DNA of 33,187 nucleotides from Sphingobium sp. Ant17 (GCF_000588875.1 NZ_JEMV01000050.1:206-33392), one strand, 5' to 3'; counted from the first letter of the stretch, positions 8,216 through 20,431 are shown. Notes: generated by a model not told the origin, from the sequence alone. Program-made: numbers and translations.

Positions 8216-9354
8216 GTGAAAGCTGTCGTGTACAACGGGCCCAAAGATGTTTCTGTCGATACTATCGATGATCCCAAGATCGAAAAGCAGACCGATGTTA
8301 TCATCCGGCTGACCACGACCAATATCTGCGGGTCGGACCTTCACATGTATGAGGGCCGTACCAGCTTCGAGAAGGGCAGGGTCTTCGGTCACGAAAACCT
8401 TGGCGAGGTCGTCGAAGTCGGCTCTGCCGTAGATCGTATCAAGAAGGGCGATCGCGTGTGCTTGCCGTTCAACGTCGGTTGCGGTTTCTGCGAAAACTGC
8501 GAACGGGGTTTGACGGGTTTCTGCCTCACGACCAACCCTGGAACCGCCGGCGCAGCGTATGGCTTTGCGAGATGGGTCCGTGGCAAGGTGGCCAGGCCGA
8601 GTTGATGCGTGTTCCTTATGCGGACTTCAATTGTCTGAAGCTGCCTGAGGACGCCGAGGAGAAGGAGGATGACTATGTCATGCTCTCCGACATCTTCCCG
8701 ACGGGTTGGCATGGCGTCGAACTGTCAGGCTTCATGCCTGGCGAAAGCATCGCGATCTACGGCGCCGGTCCGGTCGGTTTAATGGCCGCGCACTCAGCCG
8801 AAATTCGCGGTGCCTCTCAGATCTTCGTGGTCGATTCTCACGATGACCGTCTCAAGCTGGCCGAGGCGATGGGCGCCATTCCGATCGACATGCGCAAGGG
8901 CGATCCCGCCCAGCAGATCCTTGACGCAACCGGCGGCCTCGGGACCGACCGGGGGGTCGAGGCGGTCGGATACCAGTGTTGCGATCGCCACGGCAAGGAG
9001 CGCAGTAATTACACGATGAACTGCCTCGTCAAAAGCACGAAGGCCACCGGCGGCATCGGCGTCGTCGGCGTGTTTATCCCGGAAGATCCGAATGCGACCG
9101 ACGATCTCCAGAAGGAAGGCAAGATGGCGTTCGACTTCGGCAACTTCTGGTTCAAGGGGCAGAAGATCGGCACCGGCCAGTGTAATGTAAAGCACTACAA
9201 CCGGCGGCTGATGAAGCTTATCGAGCAAGGCCGGGCCAATCCTGGTCAAATCATCTCGCACCGACTGCCGCTCGATCAGGCACCAGACGCTTACAAGCAT
9301 TTCGATGCGCGCGATAATGGTTGGACAAAGGTCGTGCTCAAACCGGGTGCCTGA
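8216..9354 (+). pseudogene. Zinc-dependent formaldehyde-dehydrogenase-like alcohol dehydrogenase, frameshifted
   Basis: Medium-chain zinc dehydrogenase of the glutathione-independent formaldehyde dehydrogenase group. The N-terminal part (GTG start at 8216, Shine-Dalgarno GGAAGAG) has the catalytic zinc site NICGSDLHMYEGR and GHENLGEV and the structural zinc cluster CGFCENCERGLTGFC. At about 8570 the frame breaks. The remainder, MGPWQGGQAELMRVPYADFN through the Rossmann motif YGAGPVGLMAA to KVVLKPGA, continues in another frame. One base (probably G, making GCG-GAG) is missing at the junction. With it restored, the protein would be about 380 residues, the family norm. It lies 30 bases before a PfpI gene, probably co-transcribed. 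The break is either real inactivation or a sequence error. Confidence 0.85.
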
Positions 9355-9384
9355 CCTTAGTCTTCTACGGAATAGGGATAAATT

Positions 9385-9954
9385 ATGACATTAGAGGGCA
9401 AATCAGTTGCCGTTCTGATCGCGCCCCGCGGGACGGAAGAGCCAGAATTCTCGAAGCCCAAGCAAGCTATCGAGGAGGCTGGCGGCAAAGTGACCGTGGT
9501 CAGTTTTGAAGCGGGCGTGGCTCGCACAGTCAATAGCGACCTTGACGAGGGCGGCAGCTATACTATCGACAAGACGTTTGCCGAGGTCAAAGCCAACGAT
9601 TTCGACGGACTTGTTGTGCCCGGAGGGACGGTCGGTGCCGACAAGCTGCGCGGCAGCGACGAGGCAATCGGTTTCATCCGGGCTTTCTTCGATCAGAAAA
9701 AACCTGTTGCGGCTATATGCCATGCACCTTGGACATTGATCGAGGCGGGCGTGCTCAAGGGTCGCACCTTGACGTCCTACTCGACGCTGAAGGTCGATAT
9801 CGAGAACGCCGGCGGTGCATGGACCAATGAGGAAGTCGTGGTCGACAACGGCCTTGTTACCAGCCGCGATCCTAATGATTTGCCCGCCTTCTGTGCCAGA
9901 CTCGTTGAGGAAATCGCAGAAGGTGTGAGCGCAGCGCTTGCAGCAGGGAAATAA
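9385..9954 (+). CDS. PfpI/YhbO-type DJ-1 superfamily protein (deglycase/stress protease-like)
   Basis: Cytosolic class I amidotransferase-like protein of 189 residues. The nucleophile elbow is AAICHAPWTLIEAG (Cys112-His113), with the acidic residue in GTEEPEF and the glycine loop VVPGGTVGADKLRG. The late motif NEEVVVDNGLVTSRDPNDLPAF is typical of the PfpI/YhbO/YraA branch, whose members respond to carbonyl and oxidative stress. No signal peptide is present, unlike the DJ-1 protein at 3016. It directly follows the formaldehyde dehydrogenase-like gene and is closed by a strong hairpin at 10021-10049. The two likely form a small operon. Confidence 0.92.
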   Translation: MTLEGKSVAVLIAPRGTEEPEFSKPKQAIEEAGGKVTVVSFEAGVARTVNSDLDEGGSYTIDKTFAEVKANDFDGLVVPGGTVGADKLRGSDEAIGFIRAFFDQKKPVAAICHAPWTLIEAGVLKGRTLTSYSTLKVDIENAGGAWTNEEVVVDNGLVTSRDPNDLPAFCARLVEEIAEGVSAALAAGK

Positions 9955-10020
9955 GACGGGGCGTTTCGACGAACCATGTGAGGGCCCTCTCCCCGGAGAA
10001 GGTCCGCACGAAGCAAATGT

Positions 10021-10049
10021 GGCGGATGGCCAGAGATTGGCCGTCCGCC
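10021..10049 (+). terminator. Hairpin terminator after the PfpI gene
   Basis: Twelve-base stem with one mismatch (GGCGGATGGCCA against TGGCCGTCCGCC), loop GAGAT, 66 bases after the stop. No T-run follows, so it may be Rho-aided or an mRNA-stabilising hairpin. It sits between convergent genes and can serve both. Confidence 0.6.
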
Positions 10050-10209
10050 ATGCCGCGTATCACACGAACAGGGCGCACCTGACGGCACTTAAACCCTGAG
10101 CCGCGTCAACCGCGGTGACACCTCGCCGGCTCCCGCTTCCAGACTCGACCCATTCCAACGTGTGGTTGAGATGCACCTGATCGAACGTGCGTTCGGCGAG
10201 GTTTACGAC

Positions 10210-12822
10210 CTACAGCGCCGCCTTGAGATAGCGGGCGGTGAGACTGCCTTCCGCTTCCGCGACGACGCCAGGGACGCCGCTGGCAACGATACGGCCGCCT
10301 CTTCCCCCGGCCCCCGGTCCCAGATCGATAATCCAATCCACCTGTGCGATAGCGCGCATGTCGTGTTCCACGACTACGACGGTATTGCCGGCATCGACGA
10401 GGCCCTGCAAGTGTTGCATCAGCCGGTCGGCATCGGAGGGGTGAAGCCCCGAAGTTGGCTCGTCGAGGATGTAGATCGTGTTGCCGCGTTGAGCGCGCTG
10501 CAGTTCAGTCGCCAGCTTGATGCGCTGCGCTTCCCCGCCAGACAGCTCGGTCGCCGGCTGACCGAGCCTCAGATAGCCAAGACCGATCTCCCGCAACACG
10601 TCGAGAGAGCGCATCACAGATGCCTCGCCAGCGAAGAAATCGCACGCATAGTCGACCGTCAGTTCAAGCACCTGGGCGATATTGCGCCCGTTCCATTCAA
10701 CTTCGAGCGTTTGCGGGTTGTAGCGAGAGCCATGACAGGTCGAGCACGGCGCAAAAACGCTCGGCAGGAACAGCAGCTCCACCATGACGTATCCCTCGCC
10801 CTCGCACACAGGGCAGCGGCCTTGCGCGACGTTGAACGAGAACCTTCCCGGGCTGTAGTGCCGCCGGCGGGCGAGCGGCGTATCAGCGAAGATCCGTCGC
10901 ACATGGTCGAACATGCCGCTGTAGGTGGACAGGTTCGAGCGGGGCGTGCGGCCGATCGGTTTCTGATCGACCCGCACCAGCCTGCGAACATGCTCCATGC
11001 CTGCGACAAGGCGTCCTTCAGTGTCTTTCTGCGCAACATCGAGCAGCGGATCGATATCCTCCTCCTCGGCCACGGGGGAGCCGCCGAGGTGTTCCGTGAC
11101 GAGCTCGGGCAGCGCCTGACTGACCAGACTGGATTTGCCTGATCCCGAAACGCCGGTGACAGCGGTGAAGCAACCGATGGGAAACTCGACGTCGAGACCA
11201 TGGAGATTGTTCCGCCTGATCCCTTCAAGGCGTAGCCATGCCTTGGGATCGCGCGGTGTGCGCTCACTGCGGAGCGGCTCTGCGAACAGGTAGCGGCGGG
11301 TGATCGAAGTCTCGACGTCGGCGAGCCCCTCTATCGGCCCGCTGTAGAGGACTTCACCGCCCTTTTCCCCGGCTCCTGGCCCGACATCGACGAGCCATTC
11401 CGCGCGGCGGATCACGTCGAGATCATGTTCGACGACGAACAGAGAGTTGCCCGCCGCCTTGAGACGCTCGAGGATGGTGAGCAAGGCTTCGCCATCTGCC
11501 GGGTGCAACCCTGCCGAAGGCTCGTCGAGCACATAGACCACGCCGAAAAGCTGTGACGACAATTGCGTGGCAAGCCGCAAGCGCTGCAGCTCTCCGGAGG
11601 AGAGCGTCGGCGTGCTGCGGTCGAGCGAAATGTAACCAAGGCCAAGATCGATCAGCGGGTCCAGCCGCTCGATCAATTCGCAGGCAAGGCGTTGGGCGGC
11701 GATCCGCTTCTCGTCGGAGAGATTGGGCGTGCGGCGTACGTCGGGCGCGCCCTTGTGCGCAGAGCCGCCCGCCGCAACCCGTTGTTCGACCGCTGCATCG
11801 CGGGCCGCTTTCTCCAGAACATGGCCCTTCGAGGGGGCGGAGACCGCCCCATACGCGCCTTGCGCGACGGGCATCAGCAAGTCCTTCAGCTTGAGCACCG
11901 TCAGGTCGCCGAACTCGGCGATGTCGAGGCCCGCGAACTTCACGGACAGGGCTTCGCGCTTCAGGCGCTTGCCGTCGCAGGTCGGGCAATCGCGGCCGAT
12001 GATATATTGCGAGACGCGCTTCTTCATCAGCGCGCTTTTCGTGTTGGCGAAGGTTTCCAGCACATAGCGGCGCGCGCCGGTGAAGGTGCCCTGGTAGCTC
12101 GGCTCCAGGCGGCGCTTGAGCGCCGCCCGGGTCTGTTCGGGCGTCAGGCCCGCATAGACCGGCACCGTCGGCGCCTCTTCGGTGAAAAGGATCCAGTCGC
12201 GATCCTTTTTCGGCAGCTCGCGCCACGGCGTATCGACGTCATAGCCGAGCGAAACGAGGATATCGCGCAGGTTCTGCCCATGCCACGCCGTTGGCCAGGC
12301 GGCGATCGCCCGGTCGCGAATGGTAAGGCTGCCGTCAGGCACCATCGTCTCTTCGGTCGCGTCATATACGCGGCCGATGCCGTGGCAGGTTGCGCATGCC
12401 CCCGCGACCGTGTTGGGGGAGAAATCCTCCGCATAAAGCATGGGCTGATGGCGCGGATATTCGCCGACGCGCGAATAGAGCATCCGCACCAGGCTGGAGA
12501 GCGTCGTCACGCTGCCGACCGAGGATCGCGCGTTAGCCGAGCCGCGCTGTTGCTGCAACGCGACCGCAGGCGGCAATCCGTCGATCGCGTCGACCTCCGG
12601 CACGCCGGCCTGGTCGATCAGGCGACGGGCATAAGGCGCAACCGATTCCAGATAACGCCGCTGGGCTTCGGCATAAAGGGTGCCGAACGCGAGCGATGAC
12701 TTGCCTGAGCCCGATATGCCGGTGAACACCACGAAGGCGTCGCGCGGTACATCGACGTCGACATTTTTTGAGATTGTTCTGGCGCGCGCCGCGAACTTGC
12801 ACGCAGGCGGGCGGCCCCGCAT
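10210..12822 (-). CDS. UvrA-like ABC ATPase (UvrA2/DrrC type), N-terminus frameshifted
   Basis: Excinuclease-ABC UvrA homologue with two ABC modules: Walker [10 protein letters not shown] and GVSGSGKSS, signatures [14 protein letters not shown] and [14 protein letters not shown], and zinc-finger pairs CATCHG, CPTCDG, CPVCEG and CSTCHG. At about 870 residues it is shorter than housekeeping UvrA (about 940), as in UvrA2/DrrC proteins linked to DNA-adduct or drug tolerance. The conserved N-terminal segment ([16 protein letters not shown]) lies upstream in a different frame. A run of six A on the coding strand (T at 12764-12769) has one base too many to join it to NVDVDVPRD. With five A the gene could start at a TTG at 12869-12871, preceded by AGGAAG. 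As the sequence stands, the 870-codon frame from ATG 12822 lacks the first beta-strand. Confidence 0.85.
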   Translation of the reverse strand: MRGRPPACKFAARARTISKNVDVDVPRDAFVVFTGISGSGKSSLAFGTLYAEAQRRYLESVAPYARRLIDQAGVPEVDAIDGLPPAVALQQQRGSANARSSVGSVTTLSSLVRMLYSRVGEYPRHQPMLYAEDFSPNTVAGACATCHGIGRVYDATEETMVPDGSLTIRDRAIAAWPTAWHGQNLRDILVSLGYDVDTPWRELPKKDRDWILFTEEAPTVPVYAGLTPEQTRAALKRRLEPSYQGTFTGARRYVLETFANTKSALMKKRVSQYIIGRDCPTCDGKRLKREALSVKFAGLDIAEFGDLTVLKLKDLLMPVAQGAYGAVSAPSKGHVLEKAARDAAVEQRVAAGGSAHKGAPDVRRTPNLSDEKRIAAQRLACELIERLDPLIDLGLGYISLDRSTPTLSSGELQRLRLATQLSSQLFGVVYVLDEPSAGLHPADGEALLTILERLKAAGNSLFVVEHDLDVIRRAEWLVDVGPGAGEKGGEVLYSGPIEGLADVETSITRRYLFAEPLRSERTPRDPKAWLRLEGIRRNNLHGLDVEFPIGCFTAVTGVSGSGKSSLVSQALPELVTEHLGGSPVAEEEDIDPLLDVAQKDTEGRLVAGMEHVRRLVRVDQKPIGRTPRSNLSTYSGMFDHVRRIFADTPLARRRHYSPGRFSFNVAQGRCPVCEGEGYVMVELLFLPSVFAPCSTCHGSRYNPQTLEVEWNGRNIAQVLELTVDYACDFFAGEASVMRSLDVLREIGLGYLRLGQPATELSGGEAQRIKLATELQRAQRGNTIYILDEPTSGLHPSDADRLMQHLQGLVDAGNTVVVVEHDMRAIAQVDWIIDLGPGAGGRGGRIVASGVPGVVAEAEGSLTARYLKAAL

Positions 12823-13085
12823 GCCCTTGATCGGTGGCCGGCCTCGTCGCGTGTATATCCTTGTTCTTCAATTCAGTCTTCCTGCCATATCCGCCCGTGC
12901 GGCCCGTGTTCATTACGGTCGGGGTAGCAGATGAATGCTTTTCCGACGCAATACATCCAACGGCCACGATGGCCCGAGCTTCGAAACCTTTGAAATATTT
13001 TTCCAGCACTAAACTAAGGTACGACAAAGCCTTTTTCCGTCGGGTCGCGCGACGAGGCCACACACCCCGCAGGTAAGCGCACGGG
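12823..13085. other. Leader of the UvrA-like gene
   Basis: This contains the out-of-frame N-terminal coding segment of the UvrA-like protein (up to about 12871) and its presumed promoter. No separate gene is supported. Confidence 0.5.
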
Positions 13086-14486
<1,401 letters not shown>

Positions 14487-14572
14487 CTACCGAGGATCTC
14501 AAACCAGAGAAGGCAGCAGGGGCTGGCTTCTAAGTGCGAGAGAACACGGGCAAGAAAATGAGCCTGAAATCG

Positions 14573-14863
14573 TCATTTAAGATAAGTACGCAGAATCTTC
14601 ATTACGCCCTCCACGCCGTCATCGTGATCGCCACCCTCGCTTTTGAGGGCCGGATCTGCGCCGGAACCGAATGTTTCCCTGAGGTGACTCTCCATCACTT
14701 CCGCCATCAGCCCGTTTGTCGCGCCACGCATGGCGACAATTTGCTGCAGCAGGGGAGCGCAATCGGCCCCGGCTTCGATCGCGCGTTCCAGAGCGTCCGC
14801 CTGGCCCTTGATACGCCGCAAGCGTGTGATGGCTCGCTTTTTGTCCTCTGATGAATGTGGCAT
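14573..14863 (-). CDS. frmR: Formaldehyde-responsive repressor FrmR (CsoR/RcnR family)
   Basis: All-helical DNA-binding repressor of 96 residues. It has the FrmR sensor residues Pro2, Cys35 (GADCAPLLQQ) and His60 (VMESHLRETF) and the family core KKRAITRLRRIKGQADALER. In characterised FrmR, formaldehyde crosslinks Pro2 to Cys35 and releases the operator. The C-terminal half is typical (GVMKILRTYLK). The ATG at 14863 places Pro at position 2, supporting this start. It lies upstream of frmA in the same direction, with one candidate operator before its own start and a paired operator before frmA. Confidence 0.93.
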   Translation of the reverse strand: MPHSSEDKKRAITRLRRIKGQADALERAIEAGADCAPLLQQIVAMRGATNGLMAEVMESHLRETFGSGADPALKSEGGDHDDGVEGVMKILRTYLK

Positions 14864-14894
14864 CGCGTTTTCCCGAGAAATCGCTTCAGCATAC

Positions 14895-14912
14895 CATACA
14901 GGGGGGGAGTTT
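14895..14912. promoter_or_regulatory. Candidate FrmR operator upstream of frmR
   Basis: TACA-GGGGGGG-AGTT at 14897-14911 has the same spacing (TACn-N7-AGTn with a G tract) as the two sites before frmA and lies 34 bases upstream of the frmR start. It suggests autoregulation. It is weaker than the frmA pair because the outer bases deviate. Confidence 0.55.
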
Positions 14913-15030
14913 CAATCCTGCACTGAGACGGGCGTTTCTCTCATCGGGCGAGGTTCCGGTCATGCTCTCAAGCCTGCGCCGCAAGCAACCACGGCATGGG
15001 CTGAGGGTCCGATCATGTGTCGGGGAAGGG

Positions 15031-15054
15031 GGGGGAGCCATCGCTCGCTCCCCC
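15031..15054 (-). terminator. Hairpin downstream of the quinone-oxidoreductase-like gene
   Basis: Perfect 8-base stem GGGGGAGC/GCTCCCCC with an 8-base loop, 12 bases past the stop of the minus-strand gene. No T-run follows, so Rho-independent activity is uncertain. Confidence 0.5.
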
Positions 15055-15065
15055 AGAATTGCCGG

Positions 15066-16053
15066 TCAGACCGTAACGACGACCTTGCCGATCTGGTCGT
15101 TTGATTCGAGGAAGCGGTGCGCGTCTTGGATGGCGTCGAGCGGGAAGGTGCGCGCGATCTGCGGCTTTAGTGCGCCCGATTCCAGTCCCGCCACGATGAA
15201 CGCCTTGGCGCGATCGAGGGCGGCATCGTCGGAGACGATCTCGCTGTAGAGATAACCCTTGAGCGTTAGGCTCTTGCCCAGAACGGAGAACAAAGGGAAC
15301 GGCGTCGGTTCACCGCTGAGCGCGCCATATTCGAGCAGGATGCCGCCGCGTGCCATGCTCGCGGTCAACGGCTCGAACGACGGGCCTCCGACCGGGTCGA
15401 GCACCACGCGCGCACCTGCACCATCGGTTATCTCCATCACCCTCGCTACCAGATCCTCTTGCTCGGTCGCCACGACATGATGTGCACCGGCATCAAGCAG
15501 GGCCTGGCGCTTGGCGCCGGTACGCGTCGTCGCGATTACCGTCGCGCCGACCACCCGCGCAATCTGGAAGGCAGCAAGGCCGACGCTGCTGGAAGCAGCG
15601 GTGACGATGACGAAATCGCCCTTGCCGAGCTTCGCCTGCTCAACCAGCGCACCCCAGGCGGTGACATACTGCATCCACACGGCCGCCGCTTCCTCGAACG
15701 ACAGCGCCGCTGGATGCTTGACGACGAGGCGGGCGGGCACGTTGGCGACCTCGCCATAGGTGCCCCAGCGCGCGATATCGAGCGGGGGGATGACGCTGAC
15801 GCTTCGCCTTCCGCAAACCCGGTCACGTCCGCGCCCACCGTAAGGACGGTGCCGGCGGCTCGTAGCCGAGGCGGCTCGGGAACTCCGCTTCCTGAAGGTA
15901 GGCATGCTTGCGGAACATCACCTCGGCACGGTTTATGCCTATCGCCTTGACCGCGATCTGCACCTCGTCGGCCGCGGGCGCGGGCACTGCCAAATCTTCA
16001 ATCTTGAGGACACTGGCGTCGCCATATTCGTGGATTCGAACGATGCGGCTCAT
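15066..16053 (-). pseudogene. Quinone-oxidoreductase-like zinc-type dehydrogenase, two frameshifts
   Basis: Medium-chain reductase of the quinone oxidoreductase/QorA-like group, without obvious zinc ligands. The start MSRIVRIHEYGDASVLKIED (ATG 16053, AAGGA upstream) runs to EFPSRLGYE. The frame then breaks at about 15859, where one base is missing (GAG-GCC). The middle GADVTGFAEGEA is in a second frame, and a second missing base at about 15800 (GCG-GTC) returns to VSVIPPLDIARWGTYGEV. The rest is intact, with the nucleotide-binding segment VTAASSSVGLAAFQIA and the ending NDQIGKVVVTV. Restored, it would be about 329 residues, the family norm. It is divergent from the TetR gene, which probably controls it. 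Confidence 0.85.
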
Positions 16054-16072
16054 GGGACATTCCTTGATTATT

Positions 16073-16084
16073 GAACGATCGTTC
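16073..16084. promoter_or_regulatory. Candidate TetR operator palindrome
   Basis: Perfect 12-base palindrome GAACGATCGTTC, 20 bases upstream of the quinone-oxidoreductase-like gene and 66 bases before the divergent TetR gene. A degenerate second copy (ATCGATCATTCC) lies near 16122-16133. Position and symmetry fit a TetR-family operator. Confidence 0.6.
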
Positions 16085-16149
16085 TGTATCGAGGTCAGCG
16101 ACGAGGTTCAAGCTATTATTTATCGATCATTCCATATCAGGCGTCAGAC

Positions 16150-16770
16150 ATGACAGAGACGAAAGCACGTCGCGGCGCAGGTCGCCCTCGCGCGTTCGAC
16201 ACTAACGCAGCGCTCGACAAGGCGGTACGGCTGTTCTGGCAGCGCGGCTACGAGGCGACTTCGATGGCCGATCTGGTGGCGGAGACTGGCGTCGCCGCCG
16301 CCAGTCTCTATGCGGCGTTTGGCAACAAGGCGGGGCTGTTCGCGGCGGTGATCGAGCGCTATGCCGCCACGTTCAGCGTCCACCTCTATGCCCCCATCAA
16401 CGACCCGGCGTTGTCCACCTTCGAGGCCGTCAAAGGCCTGCTAGAGCGAGCGGCGTCATCGTTCTCGGAGCCTGGAACGCCGGCTGGCTGCTTCATGTAT
16501 TCGGCAGCGGCAGCCGTGTCGCCGGCGTCCGCCGCCATCGAATGCCTGCTGCGCGACAAGCGTATCGCGGCGGAGGCCCTCCTGATCGAGCGTCTGCATC
16601 GCGGCGCCGCGCAGGGCGAGCTTGCGGCCGATGCCGATCCGGCCGTCCTAGGCAAATTCATCAATACGGTCATGGAAGGCATGTCCGTTCAAGCGCGCGA
16701 CGGCGCTACGATTAACGAACTGCTCTCCATCGCCAAAATGGCACTCGATAGATGGCCGGCCGCAATATGA
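16150..16770 (+). CDS. TetR/AcrR-family transcriptional regulator
   Basis: Repressor of 206 residues. The N-terminal HTH comprises GRPRAFDTNAALDKAVRLF, then GYEATSMADLVAETGVAAASLYAAFGNKAGLFAAVIERY. The C-terminal ligand-binding half contains Cys in PAGCFMYSAAAAVSP, a pattern common in regulators of quinone- or electrophile-responsive oxidoreductases. It is divergent from the quinone-oxidoreductase-like gene with a palindromic operator between them, and 75 bases upstream of the aldo/keto reductase in the same direction. It may control both; the inducer is unknown. Confidence 0.92.
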   Translation: MTETKARRGAGRPRAFDTNAALDKAVRLFWQRGYEATSMADLVAETGVAAASLYAAFGNKAGLFAAVIERYAATFSVHLYAPINDPALSTFEAVKGLLERAASSFSEPGTPAGCFMYSAAAAVSPASAAIECLLRDKRIAAEALLIERLHRGAAQGELAADADPAVLGKFINTVMEGMSVQARDGATINELLSIAKMALDRWPAAI

Positions 16771-16845
16771 TCGTTACATGGTCGTCATCTGCCAATCCGC
16801 CTCCCGCGACCGAACAGTCGAACTCATCTCATAGGACGAAAGCAC

Positions 16846-17499
16846 ATGAAACACGTGACATTGCCCGGCGGGGAAGTGGTTCCTTCAATGGGTCAAGGCA
16901 CCTGGAAGATGGGTGAGCGTGCCGAGCGGCGATCCGATGAAATCGCTGCGCTGCGCGCCGGTGTCGAGTTGGGCATGACGCTCGTCGATACCGCTGAAAT
17001 GTACGGCGATGGTGCGGCGGAAACGCTGATCTGCGAAGCGCTTGGCGACCGTCGCGACCAGTTATTCCTCGTCAGCAAGGCGTATCCACAGAACGCATCG
17101 CGCTCCCGCCTTGCCAGTGCGTGCGAGGCGAGCCTGAAGCGGCTCGGCACCGATCGGCTCGACCTCTACCTGCTCCACTGGCGGGGATCAGTGCCGCTCG
17201 CTGAGACGATAGAGGCAATGGAGTCGCTAAAATCAGCGGGGAAAATTAGGCATTGGGGTGTCAGCAACCTCGATACCGACGATATGGACGAGCTTGTCGC
17301 TGCCGGCGGGGATGGCTGCGTGACCGATCAGATCCTCTACAATCTCGTCCGTCGAGGCCCTGAGTTGGACCTGTTGCCGTGGCTCGCCCAGCACAAAGTG
17401 CCAGTGATGGCGTATAGGGGTCGGTACATAGAACGGACCCAGATATACGCTAAGGTTTCGCCGGACCTTCGACGGCGTGCATCTGGCGAAGCGGCCTGA
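16846..17499 (+). pseudogene. Aldo/keto reductase truncated by a Tn3-family transposon
   Basis: NADPH-dependent aldo/keto reductase. The catalytic tetrad is complete: Asp48 and Tyr53 (VDTAEMYG), Lys78 (LVSKAY) and His111 (LLHWRGS). Genuine sequence runs from MKHVTLPGGEVVPSMGQGTW to VPVMAY (about 190 residues) and stops at 17416, where the transposon end GGGGTC begins. The last 27 codons are read from transposon DNA. About 80-90 C-terminal residues, including the cofactor-binding end of the barrel, are missing and were not found elsewhere in the window. AGGACG precedes the start. The product is unlikely to be functional. Confidence 0.9.
17417..17454 (+). repeat. Tn3-family 38-base terminal inverted repeat
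   Basis: Starts GGGGTCGGTACATAG and ends ATACGCTAAG, length exactly 38, matching the general form of Tn3/Tn21 ends. The last codons of tnpA fall inside it. Confidence 0.85.
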
Positions 17500-20427
17500 G
17501 GGCGGACGATGGCGCATCGGGGTCGGTCCAAAGATAATCGCCGGTGAGGTTGATGTGCTGCCATCCGAGCGGCGAAAGGTGTTGCAACAGGTCCGGCGGG
17601 ACCGACCGGCCGAGACTGGCAAGATGCATGCGGGCGGCTTGCAGGTAGGTCGTGTTCCACAGGACGATAGCACCGGCGACGAGGTTGAGCGCGCTCGCCC
17701 GATGGGTCTGGGCTTGCAGGGCGTGATCACGGATGCGGCCGATCCGGTGGAAGAAGATGGCGCGTTTCAGAGCATTTTCGGCCTCACCCTTGTTGAGTTC
17801 GCGGGTTGCGCGGCGCCGCTGTTCGGGCTGCTCGATCCAGTCGAGTGTAAACAGGGTGCGCTCGACGCGGCCGATCTCGCGCAGTGCCAAGGCCAGGCCA
17901 TTGGCCCGTGGATAGGAGCCGAGCCGTTCCAGCATGATCGATGCACTCACGACGCCGGTGCGGATCGAGGTGCCCAAGCGCAGCACGTCGTCCCAGTGTG
18001 CGGCGATCAGGGCCTCGTCGATCCTGCCCGCGACCAGCGGCGCGATATCTGGGCCAGGTTCGATTCCGTTGAACAGGTGAAGCCGGCGCGCGGCGATGTT
18101 AGGGATGCGCGGCGCGAACCGGAATCCAAGTAGATGGCATAGCGCAAACACATGGTCGGAAACGCGCCCACCATCGACGTGATGCTCCTCAATGTGCAGA
18201 TCGGCACCATGATGGAGCAGCCCGTCCAGCACCTGCGCCGCCTCGCTTGCGGATGCGGAGATGACGGTGGAATGAAACGGCGCGTAGCGATCCGAGACAT
18301 GGCTGTAGAAGGAGACAGCAGGCTCCGCCCCCTTGTGCGGATTGACTGCGCCGGTCGCCTGAGCACGGCGATCAAGCAGGAAGTTCTGACCGTCCGAACT
18401 GGACGAGGTCCCGGACCCAAACAGGGCGGCGAGCGGCGCGGTGTGCTGGGCATTGACCAACCGGGCGAGAGCCCTACCGTAGGTTTCCTCGCGTAAATGC
18501 CATGAGGCGAGCCAACTGAGTTGGCGTTGGGTCACGAGATCGCAGGCTTCTGCCATGCGCTTATGGCCAAGATTGGTCGCATCGGCGAGCACCGCCGTCA
18601 GGATAGCGCGGGGTTCATCGGCAACCCGACCGCTTTGCAGATGCGTGAAGCACTGGCTGAAACCGGTCCATCGATCGACTTCAGCAAGGAGATCGGTGAT
18701 GCGGATCGCGGGCAGATGGGCGTAGAGCGGCGCAAGGGCGCTATCCGCTTCATCCGGCGTGACCGCCTTCAACGGCGAAATCCGCAGCTTGCCAAGGCTG
18801 AGTTGTACGTCTTCCAGCGCGTCCGTCTCCGCCTTCCGCTCGACCTCTGCCAATCTCCGGGCGAGACGGGTACGCCGTTCGTCCAGCCAGGCACTGGCCG
18901 TATCGGGTGCCGGGATCGGCAAAGGGCCGGCTGCGCGCATGGTGGCAAATACCGGACTTGGAATAAGCTGTTGCTCGACGGCACGATAGCGTCTGCTTCC
19001 CTCGACCCACATGTCGCCGGCACGAAGCCTGTCACGAAGCTCGACCAGGACGCAAAATTCATAAACTCTGCGATCGGGAATGCCGGGGCCGATCGCGCGA
19101 CGCCAGGCCTGCCGAATGAAGGCAACTGGTGTATCCGGCGGCAGTTTTTTCAGGCGACCTAGATGAAGGTCGCGCATGATAGCGACTGCTCGCGCGAGCG
19201 TATGGCAGGCCGGGACCGCTCCGAACGTGAACGAGGCGATGAACAAGGGACCGACCTGTCGGAGAACGGGGTAGTTGGTTGCGGCGACGGTAACGGGATC
19301 GACGGCATCGGGGCGGATCAGCTTGCGGGCTTCATCGACTTCACGGCCAAGATCATCCCATCCAACTACGGCCTCGACCGCGGCGCCGATGTCGCCGCCC
19401 GACACCTTGGCAGCGAGCAGGGCATCGCCGAGCCGGGCAAGTAGCCGGATCTTACCGTTGATGTTGCGCCGGTCGCGCTTGAGCGCTGTGTCTGCGCTGT
19501 TCTGCTCGCGCCGAAACATCTGACCCAGCAGGCGGTCGAACATCAGCACCGCATCGTCGGTGAGCGTGACGATGGTTTCGAGTACGGTTGCCGCCAGCGT
19601 CGCACGGCGCCGCGATGCTTGCAGCGTTCGGACATGTTGCGCCGTCAGCCGAGCCCCTTCCTGACAGAGGCGTCGCAGGCGTTCAGGATGTATGCCTGCC
19701 GCGATATCGGGATCGATCCCAATATCGCGCAGCAGAGCTAGCCGCCGGATGATGACGGCGAACGTCTTGCGACCGGGCTTGCCGGGCGGCTGCCGCACCC
19801 ATCCGAGGCCGCTGAGGTTCGTGCCGGCGTGAGGCAGAAGAAGGGCATCAAGCAGACGGCGTTGCCCAGTCTCCAGCCCTCGGGTCAGATGCTCGGCGAC
19901 ATGGCGCTCGGCGTCGAGCAGCGCCTGCGCAACCATCCGTTCGACCGAACTGATGCCAGGTACGATGATGCGCCGTCGTCGGCGCTCGCCTAGTAGCGAC
20001 CGTGCCAGCCCAGCCCCGCTGGTCGTCGTCAGCGCAATCGGCAGCAGCCATTCCTGCAACGCCGCTCGCAATGGCCGGCTGAACTGTGTGAACCCAAAGC
20101 CCTCGCGCAGCGCATCGAGCTGTTCGTACCGGGTCGGGCCGCGCGTCGCATAATCGGCCAGCACCTCGGGCGCGATCTGCAATTGCTCGGCGACGAACGC
20201 GAGCGCGTATCGGGGATCAATTCGCCCGGGCGCAGCAAACGGCCGGGATAGCGCAGCGCGCATAGCTGGATCGCGAAACCCAGACGATTATGCGGTCGCC
20301 TGCGGCGCACGATGATAGCCAGGTCATCCTCACTCAACGTCCAGTGCTGAACGAGCGTGGTTTCATCATCGGGAAGTGCGAGCAACGCCATGCGTTGCTC
20401 GTCCGACAGCACGGCGCGACGAGGCAT
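17450..20427 (-). pseudogene. tnpA: Tn3-family transposase TnpA, one frameshift near the N-terminus
   Basis: DDE transposase of the Tn3 family, about 991 residues when joined. The N-terminal DUF4158-type region starts MPRRAVLSDEQRMALLALPD at 20427, five bases after the tnpR stop. At 20212-20215 a run of four C (coding strand) should have five, so the frame breaks between RPGELIP and YALAFVAEQLQ. The remaining 930 or so codons are open. Catalytic-core motifs are visible: SFYSHVSDRYAPFHS, EEHHVDGGRVSDHVF and the late NGLALALREIGRVERTLF, with the usual ending GWQHINLTGDYLW. Either the transposase is dead or this is a homopolymer sequence error; other single-base indels occur in the preceding 12 kb. 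Confidence 0.88.
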
Positions 20428-20431
20428 TGGG

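Noticed and set aside
10162..12699. Plus-strand open frames of 326 and 378 codons opposite the UvrA-like gene
   Set aside because: High-GC antisense frames without domains; the minus strand has full ABC motifs.
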